Of a stretch of DNA of 64,000 nucleotides, positions 34,522-44,525 are shown piece after piece. The stretch is from contig RHGM01000003.1 in assembly GCA_003724185.1 (NCBI GenBank), positions 682,001 through 746,000 of the forward strand, written 5' to 3'. The notes beneath the pieces were generated by a model. That model ran no database searches, was not told the origin of the DNA, and was given only the letters and a program-made list of their open reading frames with translations. Within the stretch, counting starts at the first letter, position 1. Each line of letters begins with the position of its first letter. Source of the stretch: Porphyrobacter sp. IPPAS B-1204 (GTDB lineage: Bacteria > Pseudomonadota > Alphaproteobacteria > Sphingomonadales > Sphingomonadaceae). The position numbers were made by a program, and so were the translations under genes.

Positions 34522-34538
34522 ACCATGCTGCGCATGGT
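34522..34538. repeat. Short intergenic hairpin
   Basis: ACCATG-CTGCG-CATGGT forms a six-base stem in a C/T-rich context (CCCGCCCCTCCACCATGCTG). Similar units are found between genes in related bacteria; probably a dispersed element. Confidence 0.45.
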
Positions 34539-34659
34539 CCCTCCTTCGGCGCGCTCAGGACAGGCCTACCCTGATGGGGAGGATTGCAGCGCCCCTCTTT
34601 GCCATGCGTTGCTGCGGCGCTAACACCCGCGCTCCGGTTGCGTGAAGGGAACCCGCGTC

Positions 34660-35061
34660 ATGGCTGCATTGCCCGATCTGTTGCTTCGATACCGCGTGGG
34701 GGTCGGCCTCGCCGCGATGGCGCTCAGCGCGCTGACGTGGGGGGTGGATCTGGCCGAGATCGTCTACCAGTGCCCCTATTGCCGGGTGCAGCGCAGCGTG
34801 ATCGGGCTGCTGGGACTGATCCTGCTGCTGCCGTGGTACGGGCACTGGCTGGCGCGCTATGTCGCGGCGGTGCTGGCGGTGTTCGGCTTGCAGGTGGCGG
34901 GCGCGCAGCACTTCATGGGCTGGGCGAAGATTTCGGGCGGGAAGTTCGAATGGGGGGAGATGTGGTACATCAACCCGTGGATGCTGTCGGGCTTCGCGCT
35001 GTTCATCATCACCGCGTTGGTGCTGCTGATCTGGCGCGGCCGGGCAGCGCCGGGGGTCTGA
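34660..35061 (+). CDS. DsbB-like four-helix membrane protein with a CPYC motif
   Basis: A 133-residue membrane protein with four hydrophobic segments. Just before the second helix is VYQCPYCRVQRSVIGLLGLI, which recalls the first cysteine pair and following Arg of DsbB (CxxC...R). The second periplasmic loop (HFMGWAKISGGKFEWGEMWY) has no cysteines, unlike true DsbB, which needs a second pair. Start at 34660 follows GAAGGGAACC. Role in thiol oxidation is possible but uncertain. Confidence 0.6.
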   Translation: MAALPDLLLRYRVGVGLAAMALSALTWGVDLAEIVYQCPYCRVQRSVIGLLGLILLLPWYGHWLARYVAAVLAVFGLQVAGAQHFMGWAKISGGKFEWGEMWYINPWMLSGFALFIITALVLLIWRGRAAPGV

Positions 35062-35073
35062 GCGGGGGCGCGC

Positions 35074-35108
35074 AAAAAGGGCCTCCCGGATTGCCGGAAG
35101 GCCCTTTA
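35074..35108. terminator. Bidirectional terminator between convergent genes
   Basis: AAAAGGGCCTCCCGG and CCGGAAGGCCCTTTA form a long stem with As on one side and Ts on the other, lying between the DsbB-like and CSD-domain genes. It can terminate both. Confidence 0.8.
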
Positions 35109-35130
35109 TGGCGGATCGGGTCACGCCGCG

Positions 35131-35727
35131 TTAGCCGCGTTCGTCGCGGCCCTGAGCGTCGCGGCCGAGATTGTGCTGTTGTTCGGGGCTGCGGTGGGCC
35201 TTGCTGTCTTCGGCTTCGAGCGGCTGGAAGGTGCTGCCGCCTGACGCTGTGCCGCGATCGGCGGGCACGCCGCCCGCAGCCTCGCCGCGCGGTGTGTCCA
35301 TCCCGCCGCGGCTGACGCCGTCCTGACCATCGGTGCGGGTCTGGTGCTCGCTGCGGCCGTGGCTGTCGCGCTCCTCGTTGCCGCCCTGAACGAGCCCCGC
35401 GCCGTCCACGCCTGACCGGCGTGCGGCCTCCTGATTGGCGCGGGCCTGGCTCTGGCCCTGCGCGTCAAAGCCGCCCTGGTTGCCGTTGGCCTCGGGGCCT
35501 TCCATGCGGGCGTTGGGGCCCTGCTCCATCTGGAGGTTGACCGCGACCGGCAGCCCGTTCGCATCGCCGCGCGTTTCGAAGGCGTACACCTGGTCCGAGC
35601 GCGGCTCTTCACCATGCTGCTGGAGGCTGTGCCGATCGAACGGCAGGGCTTCGGAGCCATCCTGCGGCGCGATCATGCCGGCGCCGGATTGCTTGTCGAA
35701 GTGTGTGATCTTGCCAAGTTGAGTCAT
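35131..35727 (-). CDS. Cold-shock-like domain fused to a long disordered Gln/Gly tail
   Basis: A 198-residue protein. Residues 1-68 resemble a cold-shock OB fold: GKITHFDKQSGAGMIAP corresponds to the GxVKWFnxxKGfGFI strand, though the aromatic RNP1 residues are replaced. Residues 70-198 are low complexity (Gly, Gln, Asn, Ser, Asp, Arg), e.g. GGFDAQGQSQARANQEAARR. A GGAG before the ATG supports translation. Such a fusion suggests RNA-associated condensation, but this is speculative. A bidirectional terminator follows. Confidence 0.7.
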   Translation of the reverse strand: MTQLGKITHFDKQSGAGMIAPQDGSEALPFDRHSLQQHGEEPRSDQVYAFETRGDANGLPVAVNLQMEQGPNARMEGPEANGNQGGFDAQGQSQARANQEAARRSGVDGAGLVQGGNEERDSHGRSEHQTRTDGQDGVSRGGMDTPRGEAAGGVPADRGTASGGSTFQPLEAEDSKAHRSPEQQHNLGRDAQGRDERG

Positions 35728-35995
35728 GCTGGGATCTCCTCAAATGATCGCACAGGCCGCGCATTGCAGCTACTTGTGCGATGTGTGCAGAGTGGCAATG
35801 AAAACGGTGCATCTTCATTGTCTGTTCGGTGATCGAACCCTTGCTTGCCATCAAAATATGGTTGGTTTGGCAGACTGCTTCAATCAAAACCTCGTTATAC
35901 TATGTAATGAATGCGGCGGGTTGTGTTGCGTTACGGTTGACTTGCGGGAGAGGGCGGGCGTTGCCTTTCCGGCGGGACTGGGCCACGCTGGCGCA

Positions 35996-36621
35996 ATGTA
36001 CCACCCGTCCCCCGCCCGCCGCGCCGTGTTGCGCACCGCCGTCATCCTCGCACCACTGCTGGTGCTGGCCGGCTGCGTCTCGCCCTCGGAAGCCAGCGGC
36101 GATCCGCAGACCGCTTTCATGGCGATGCTGGCGAGCCATTGCGGCAAGGCCTATGCGGGGCGCATGGTCTCCGCCGACGCTGCCGATGCCGACATGGCAG
36201 GCCGGGCGATGGTGGTGCATTTCCGCGAATGCTCACCCGCCCGCATGGCGATCCCGTTCCATGTGCAGGGCGCGGAGGGGACATGGGACCGCAGCCGCAC
36301 CTGGCTGATCACCCGCACCGATGCAGGTCTGCGCCTGAAGCACGATCACCGCCACGAGGACGGCTCTCATGATGCGGTGACGATGTATGGCGGGGATACG
36401 GCAGACAGCGGCACGCCGCCGCGCAGGATTTCCCGGTGGACGCGGAGAGCATCGCGATGTTCCGCGCCAATGGCCTGACCGCATCGGTCACGAATATGTG
36501 GCGGGTCGAGATCACCCCCGCGACCTATACCTACCAGCTCAGCCGAGCAGGGCGCCTGTTCCGGGTGGAGTTCGATCTCACCAAGCCGGTCACCCCGCCG
36601 CCCGCGCCGTGGGGCTGGTAG
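35996..36621 (+). pseudogene. Lipoprotein gene with single-base frameshift near position 36412
   Basis: From the ATG at 35996 the first frame encodes a lipoprotein signal (ILAPLLVLAGCVSPS) and a domain ending RHEDGSHDAVTMYGGDTAD. The conserved continuation (AQDFPVDAESIAMFRANGL and then SVTNMWRVEITPATYTYQLS) is in another frame up to the stop at 36621. One base added near 36411-36416, in a CG-repeat (ACGCCGCCGCG), restores one 208-residue protein. Not a homopolymer, but an easily misread GC repeat. Function unknown. Confidence 0.7.
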
Positions 36622-36627
36622 GCGCAG

Positions 36628-39106
<2,479 letters not shown>

Positions 39107-39143
39107 TCACAGCGGATGGAGCGCGGGCGCATTGGTGCAAACG

Positions 39144-39238
39144 ACCAGCCCACTCCCTCCGCCGATGCTAATCGGTTCAGGTTCGACGGGTCGTGGGGTG
39201 CTTACACCCACCTCTCAGCCTCAGCAGGCTCCCCGGGG
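39144..39238 (-). promoter_or_regulatory. TPP (thi-box) riboswitch
   Basis: On the reverse strand the leader of thiC contains the conserved aptamer parts in order: GGGGAGCCTGCTGAGGCTGA, GAGGTGGGTG, then GACCCGTCGAACCTGA and, after a small stem, CGGCGGAGGGAGTGGG. The CTGAGA and ACC(Y)GA elements bind the pyrimidine and pyrophosphate of TPP. When TPP is present thiC translation or transcription is reduced. Confidence 0.95.
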
Positions 39239-39283
39239 ATGTTTTGGAAATAGGACAAGGCGGGGGCCAAGTCCAGTGCAGCC

Positions 39284-39889
39284 TCAGGCCACTCCGCCCG
39301 CCGCCTGCCACTCGGCAATTGCTTCGATCGGATAGATCAGCATGATGACGTTGAAGGTCAGATTGTCGCGCACGACATAGCCTGCCACCAGTTCGCCGAT
39401 GATCGCCAGCGCCACCGTCACCTTGACCGGCAGACGCAGCGCCAGCCAGAAGCCGAACGACATCCACATGAGGTCAGCCCCCGAATTGAGGACGCTGTCA
39501 CCCGAATATCCGTGGTTGGCGGTGACCGCACGAAAGCGGTTGATCACCATCGGGGTGTTTTCGAGCACTTCCCACGCCGCCTCCAGCAGCACCGCGAGCG
39601 GCAGGCCCCAGCGGAATGCCTCGCTCCCGCCCCAGCCCCGCTTCACGAACAACCACCACCCGAATGCGTAGAAGATCATCCCGTGGATGATGTGGCTGGG
39701 TGTGTACCAGTCGGTGATATGCTGGCTGTTGCCGCTGTCGTTGATCTGTCCGTGCCACAGTTTCACGTACCCGCACTCGCAGATCGGCGAGCGGCCCATG
39801 GCGAGCAGGATGACGATAGTGACCGCCGCGATGGCCAGCGAAACGATGACCGTGCGGCGGTTGGGGATGAGAGCGCCGTAACCGCTCAT
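39284..39889 (-). CDS. DUF2585/UPF0314 membrane protein
   Basis: A 201-residue protein with about five membrane segments. ICECGYVKLWHGQINDSGNS, DWYTPSHIIHGMIFYAFGWW and AAWEVLENTPMVINRFR form the signature of the DUF2585 family, restricted to alphaproteobacteria. His and Glu residues in the membrane-adjacent segments may bind metal. Its start overlaps the amidohydrolase stop (ATGA). Function unknown. Confidence 0.88.
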   Translation of the reverse strand: MSGYGALIPNRRTVIVSLAIAAVTIVILLAMGRSPICECGYVKLWHGQINDSGNSQHITDWYTPSHIIHGMIFYAFGWWLFVKRGWGGSEAFRWGLPLAVLLEAAWEVLENTPMVINRFRAVTANHGYSGDSVLNSGADLMWMSFGFWLALRLPVKVTVALAIIGELVAGYVVRDNLTFNVIMLIYPIEAIAEWQAAGGVA

Positions 39890-41166
39890 TCAATCACCCG
39901 CCCCCGCACCATCACGAAGTCCACCTCTTCCAGCACGGTCACATCGGCGAGCGGGTTGCCGTCGACCGCGATGATGTCCGCCGAGAAACCGGGCGCGAGT
40001 TTGCCGATCTGGCTCTCCATGCCCAGCACCTTGGCCGCGACCGTGGTTGCCGAAGCCAGCACTTCGCGGTCGGTCATGCCCTGCTTTTTCATCAGCGCCA
40101 GCTCCTCGCCGTTGCGGCCATGCTGGTACACGCCCGCATCGGTGCCAAAGGCGACGGTGACGCCATACTGGCGGGCGCGGCTGACCAGACTGGCCATCAG
40201 CGGCTGCACGGCGCGGATCTTGTCTTCGACCACAGGGGTGTAGACGCCCTTGCCCAGCCCTTCACTGACGCCTTCGAGCGCCATCAGCGTCGGCACCAGC
40301 ACCGTGCCATTGGCCTTCATCGCCTTGGCGGCGGCTTCGTCAAGGTAGGTGCCGTGTTCGATCGAATCGATGCCCGCTTCGGCGGCCTGCTGGATGCCGC
40401 GCGCGCCGTGGGCGTGGGCCATGACCTTGAGGCCCAGCGAATGCGCGGTGTCGGCAATGGCCTTCATTTCCTCAGGCGTGAAATGCGCTTCAAGCCCGCG
40501 TCCCTGCTGGCTCAGCACGCCGCCCGTGGCGGTGATCTTGATCACATCGGAGCCGTTCTGACTGGCGAGCCGCACCTTGGCGGCGCATTCCACCGCGCCG
40601 GTGCAGGTAAATCCCGAATCGAGCAGTTCGTTGACCTCGGAACGGAAACCGTTGACGTCGCCGTGCCCGCCGATGATCGCCAGCGCCGGGCCAGCCGCGA
40701 CAATGCGCGGCCCCGGCACCAAGCCATCAGCCGTGCCGCGCCGCAGCGCAAAGGCGGTGTCGCGCCCGCTGCCCGCTTCGCGCACGGTGGTGAAGCCCGC
40801 CAGCGCGGTCAGGCGCGCATTCTTGGCGCCCACGACCACGCCCCATTCATCGGCCTCGGTCGCTTCCTTCCAGAAATCGCCGCCGGGATCGCCGGTGAGG
40901 TGGGTGTGGAGGTCGATCAGGCCGGGCAGCACGGTCTTGGCCTTGAGGTCGATCTCGCGGTCGGCGGTCACGGTTCCGTGGCCGGGGGTGATGGAGACGA
41001 TCCGCCCATCGGTGACAAGGATCGTCGCCGCGCCGGTCGGCTCGGCCGAAGCGTCGGTGATCACGCTCCCGGCGCGGATCGCGACCGTTTCGGCGGCCAG
41101 CGGCGCTGCCGTCAGCGTGCCTGCCAGTGCCAGCCCTGCCAGCAGCCGTCTGCGGAAAATATGCAT
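39886..41166 (-). CDS. Secreted amidohydrolase (imidazolonepropionase-like)
   Basis: A 426-residue metal-dependent hydrolase. A signal peptide (to about residue 25, TAAPLAAET) precedes the amidohydrolase fold with VLPGLIDLHTHLTGDP (zinc His-x-His), the DVIKITATGG Lys, VMAHAHGARGIQQAAEAGID, EHGTYLD and FGTDAGVYQHG (catalytic Asp). Members of this group act as dipeptidases (Xaa-Pro or Xaa-Arg) or aryl amidases in the periplasm. GGGGAG seven bases before the ATG supports the start. Confidence 0.92.
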   Translation of the reverse strand: MHIFRRRLLAGLALAGTLTAAPLAAETVAIRAGSVITDASAEPTGAATILVTDGRIVSITPGHGTVTADREIDLKAKTVLPGLIDLHTHLTGDPGGDFWKEATEADEWGVVVGAKNARLTALAGFTTVREAGSGRDTAFALRRGTADGLVPGPRIVAAGPALAIIGGHGDVNGFRSEVNELLDSGFTCTGAVECAAKVRLASQNGSDVIKITATGGVLSQQGRGLEAHFTPEEMKAIADTAHSLGLKVMAHAHGARGIQQAAEAGIDSIEHGTYLDEAAAKAMKANGTVLVPTLMALEGVSEGLGKGVYTPVVEDKIRAVQPLMASLVSRARQYGVTVAFGTDAGVYQHGRNGEELALMKKQGMTDREVLASATTVAAKVLGMESQIGKLAPGFSADIIAVDGNPLADVTVLEEVDFVMVRGRVIE

Positions 41167-41336
41167 GATTGTCTCCCCTTCCCCTGTCCGATCCCCGCGC
41201 CGTGATGGCCCGCCTGCGGTGCCAAGGCAAGCGTGCCTGCAAAAAAGCGCAGCTGCCCCGGACAATTCGCTTGGGCGGCAACGGGGAGGCAGTTATGCCT
41301 TGGCGCTCAATGACCTGAGCCAGAAGGGGCCCCACC

Positions 41337-42122
41337 ATGATCCGATTCTCCGTACTGCGCGGCGCCGCGCTGGCACTGGCTGCGATGCTGGCCGCCCCCG
41401 CCGCCGCAGCGCAGGACACTGCCCGGCCCGTGCCCCCTGCCCCGCCCCCGATCTTCCCCGGCTCAGCCGAAAAGATCGCAAACCCCCAGCCCGATAACCC
41501 CGCCTATGGCGATCTGCTCGATGCGATTGAAAGCACGGTCGACAAGACCCTGATGATCGACAACGGGCTCGCCGCGATCAAGCGGCAGATGGAAGCCAAT
41601 GACGCGCTGGCCGGGGCCGAGGCTGCCAGTCGGGGCATTCTCGACGAGATTATCACCAATATGCGCCCGGTGCTGGAACGGCAGAACCTGCGGGTGACAG
41701 CGCAGTACCGCCCGCTCATGGCCGCAGCGATGGCCGATTATCTCACCCCGAACGAAGCAGGCAGCGTGGCGGCGTTCTACCGTTCGGACATCGGGCGCAA
41801 GCTGATGGGCAGCGTGGTGAAGAACTTCAACATGGACCAGACCATGGCCAAGGCGATGACCGACACGCCGGTTTCGGAATCCGACGTCAATGCCGACATC
41901 GTCAGCGCGGTGACCAAGGGTATGGAGACGATGGATGCGCAGGATCTGGCCGAGATGGGCAGACAGGCGTTCTCCAATCCGGCCCTGCTCAAGCTTCAGC
42001 GGGTGAACCCGCAGATCCAGCGCCTGCGCGCGCAGATGGAGAACGAGCCGATGACGCCGGAAGAAGACGCTGCGATCGGCGCGATGATCGAAGGCATCTT
42101 CGCCCGGCGGTTCCCGCAGTAA
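41337..42122 (+). CDS. DUF2059-type exported protein
   Basis: A 261-residue protein with a signal peptide (LALAAMLAAPAAAAQ) and a helical mature part. AAAMADYLTPNEAGSVAAFY and DIGRKLMGSVVKNFNMDQ match the DUF2059 domain. It is convergent with the MipA gene ten bases downstream. Function unknown. Confidence 0.82.
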   Translation: MIRFSVLRGAALALAAMLAAPAAAAQDTARPVPPAPPPIFPGSAEKIANPQPDNPAYGDLLDAIESTVDKTLMIDNGLAAIKRQMEANDALAGAEAASRGILDEIITNMRPVLERQNLRVTAQYRPLMAAAMADYLTPNEAGSVAAFYRSDIGRKLMGSVVKNFNMDQTMAKAMTDTPVSESDVNADIVSAVTKGMETMDAQDLAEMGRQAFSNPALLKLQRVNPQIQRLRAQMENEPMTPEEDAAIGAMIEGIFARRFPQ

Positions 42123-42131
42123 TCCGCCCCG

Positions 42132-43100
42132 TCAGAAGGTATAGGCGAGCCCCAGCCCGACGATGAACTGGTTGGCATCGCCGCGCTGGGCGGTGAAAGG
42201 CGTGTCCGCCGCATCGCCCAGCAGGCGTGACATGCCGCCGATCCCGGTGATCGCCCAGCCGCCGCTGAGCGGCTTGCCGTCGAGGTCATAGGTGAGGATC
42301 GCCACCGTCCCGACACGGTTCAGGCCGCCATCGGCGCGGAACTGGGGCAGGCCGGTGGCCAGCGCCTGCGCCGGGTTCACGGTGAAATAGTAATCGGCAA
42401 AGCTGTCATCGACGAACTCGGCGCTGGCCTGCACCTGCAATGCAAAGCTGCGGCCCACCGGCGCACGGTAGGTGATCTGCGGTTCAACGATCATGCCGCC
42501 ATGCGCGCCCAGCACATCCCAGCGCGCCTGAACTCCGAAACCCAGCTGGTCGAAGGTCTTGAACACGCCGGGGAAGGTGACCGCGACATTGCCGCCCACT
42601 TCCAGCGCCGCATCCAGCTTGCCCGCACGCGCCACCACTTCATCGCTGATGCGGTCATTGCGATCATTGCGGAACCGGAACGCCGGGCCAAACGCGACCC
42701 GGGCGCCCTTGCGCGGGCCCATGGCCGGTTCGGGCGAATTGAGATCGAGCACAAAGCCCGGACCATTGGGGCTGATCCCCACCCCGCCCACGCGGCCCAC
42801 GATCAGCGGCAGCGGGAAGGCGATGTAATCATCGGACCCGGCATAGCTCGGCACCATGCCGACGCCGATTCCGATGGTGGCCCAGGTTTCATCAAACACC
42901 GGCTTGCTGAAGGAAAACTGCGGCGCGCCTGCCGGAGGGCTTTGCGGCGCGGCCTGGACCGAGACGACCACCGGCCCGGCCTCATCGGCTGCGGCGTCGC
43001 TATCCTCTGCGGTATCGGAGGCCAGCGCGGGGGCAGCCCAGAATGCGGCAACAGCCAGCGGGGCAATGGCGAAGGAAGCAAAAGCGGGGCGGGTTTTCAC
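42132..43100 (-). CDS. MipA/OmpV-family outer-membrane protein
   Basis: A 322-residue outer-membrane beta-barrel. The start at a GTG (43100) gives a normal signal peptide (LAVAAFWAAPALASD), with AAGGA ten bases upstream. WATIGIGVGMVPSYAGSDDY and the C-terminal FIVGLGLAYTF (terminal Phe) are typical. The family includes MltA-interacting protein and OmpV-like porins. It is divergent to the carotenoid operon, and the shared spacer carries two palindromes. Confidence 0.87.
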   Translation of the reverse strand: MKTRPAFASFAIAPLAVAAFWAAPALASDTAEDSDAAADEAGPVVVSVQAAPQSPPAGAPQFSFSKPVFDETWATIGIGVGMVPSYAGSDDYIAFPLPLIVGRVGGVGISPNGPGFVLDLNSPEPAMGPRKGARVAFGPAFRFRNDRNDRISDEVVARAGKLDAALEVGGNVAVTFPGVFKTFDQLGFGVQARWDVLGAHGGMIVEPQITYRAPVGRSFALQVQASAEFVDDSFADYYFTVNPAQALATGLPQFRADGGLNRVGTVAILTYDLDGKPLSGGWAITGIGGMSRLLGDAADTPFTAQRGDANQFIVGLGLAYTF

Positions 43101-43134
43101 GAGGGTGCGATCCTTGGTGTGCGATTGGAGACGT

Positions 43135-43151
43135 GTTGCGAGAGTCGCAAC
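43135..43151. promoter_or_regulatory. Inverted repeat in the mipA/crtY divergent promoter
   Basis: GTTGCGA-GAG-TCGCAAC is a perfect seven-base dyad about 35 bases upstream of the MipA-like start. It may be an operator controlling either divergent gene. Does not fit the TGT-N12-ACA pattern of PpsR. Confidence 0.45.
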
Positions 43152-43184
43152 GCAAACTCGCGCGCGCCTTATTGTTTCCACGTG

Positions 43185-43196
43185 ATGTTGCAACAT
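43185..43196. promoter_or_regulatory. 12-bp palindrome upstream of crtY
   Basis: ATGTTGCAACAT is self-complementary and sits 67 bases before the crtY start in a short AT-rich stretch. It shares the GTTGC/GCAAC halves with the neighbouring dyad at 43135-43151, suggesting two sites for one regulator. Inference only. Confidence 0.45.
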
Positions 43197-43262
43197 TTGA
43201 AAGCGGCGCGGATTGCGGGAGCGATTGCCGATCGCGCTGGCGTGGCCTAGGGCCAAGGGAAC

Positions 43263-44525
43263 ATGGTCGACTCAACCCCAAATCAGCAGCTTGATGACAG
43301 CGCGCCGCATGATGTGATCCCCCATGACGTCATCATCGTCGGCGGCGGGCTGGCGGGCGGGCTGATTGCGCTGGCGCTGCACCGCCATGCGCCGGACTGC
43401 CGCTTTGTGGTGGTGGAGGCCGGGCGCAGCTTTGGCGGGCATCACCGGTGGAGCTGGTTCGAAACCGATCTTCCCGTGAAGGCCCGCCCGCTGATGGCAG
43501 GCTTTGATCTGAACGGCTGGGACGAAGGGTACGACATCACCTTCCCGCGCCTTGGCCGCACCCTGCCGACATCCTATCGATCGCTTGCCAGCGCGGAATT
43601 CCACGCCAAGCTGATCGCCGAATTGCCGGCGGAACGCGTCATGCTGGAAACGAAAGCCGCCAGCGTCGATGCGGGCGGCGTGACGCTGGCCGATGGCACG
43701 CGGCTGACGGCGAAGCGCGTGATCGACTGCCGCCCGTTCAAGCCGTCCAAGGCGCTCAGCGGCGGCTGGCAGGTGTTCCTTGGCCAGCAGTTCCGATGCG
43801 AAACACCCCACGGCCTCACCCGCCCGGTGATCATGGATGCAAGCGTCGACCAGCTCGCCCCGCACGGCAACGGCGCGGCCTACCGCTTTGTCTATGTCCT
43901 GCCGCTGTCGCCCACCGATGTCTTCATCGAAGACACCTATTACGCCGATCAGCCCAAGATGGACGCCGATGTGCTGAAAGGCCGGGTGGCCGAATATGCG
44001 CATCGCAACGGGTGGAAGGGCGAAATCGTCGATCAGGAGGCAGGCATCCTGCCAGTGATTTCCGGCGGTGACTTCACCGCCGCGCTGGCGGAGGTCGCCA
44101 TTCCCGGCGTGGCGCTGGCAGGTGCACGCGGAGGTTTCTCGCACCCGCTGACCAGTTACACGCTGCCCTTTGCGGTCGACAATGCGCTCGCCATCGCGCA
44201 CCTCATTGCCCGCCGCCCCGACCTGACCGGCACGGAACTCGCCGCCTTCTGCCAGCGCCGCGCCAAGCGCCACTGGCGCGCCACCGCCTATTACCGGATG
44301 CTGAGCCGGATGCTGTTCGAAGCCGCCGAGCCGGACAAGCGGGTGGTGGTGTTCGAACATTTCTACACGCTGCGCGGCGCCCTGGTGGAACGGTTCTACG
44401 CGGGCCGGTCGACCTGGCCTGATCGCCTGCGCATCCTGACGGGCAAGCCGCCCGTAGCTATCCCGCGCGCCATCCGCGCACTGTTTTCCTCAGGCAAGCC
44501 TCTCAACATGGAGACCCCGGCATGA
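43263..44525 (+). CDS. crtY: Lycopene beta-cyclase (CrtY type)
   Basis: CrtY closes both ends of lycopene to make beta-carotene. The 420-residue flavoprotein begins with the dinucleotide fold HDVIIVGGGLAGGLIALAL and has FGGHHRWSWFETDLP, VIDCRPFKPSKALSGGWQVF with FLGQQF, and GARGGFSHPLTSYTLPFAVD, all typical of CrtY. It opens the carotenoid operon and overlaps crtI by four bases. Confidence 0.96.
   Translation: MVDSTPNQQLDDSAPHDVIPHDVIIVGGGLAGGLIALALHRHAPDCRFVVVEAGRSFGGHHRWSWFETDLPVKARPLMAGFDLNGWDEGYDITFPRLGRTLPTSYRSLASAEFHAKLIAELPAERVMLETKAASVDAGGVTLADGTRLTAKRVIDCRPFKPSKALSGGWQVFLGQQFRCETPHGLTRPVIMDASVDQLAPHGNGAAYRFVYVLPLSPTDVFIEDTYYADQPKMDADVLKGRVAEYAHRNGWKGEIVDQEAGILPVISGGDFTAALAEVAIPGVALAGARGGFSHPLTSYTLPFAVDNALAIAHLIARRPDLTGTELAAFCQRRAKRHWRATAYYRMLSRMLFEAAEPDKRVVVFEHFYTLRGALVERFYAGRSTWPDRLRILTGKPPVAIPRAIRALFSSGKPLNMETPA

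Noticed and set aside
43135..43196. A PpsR/CrtJ site controlling carotenoid genes.
   Set aside because: The TGT-N12-ACA spacing is not met by either palindrome.
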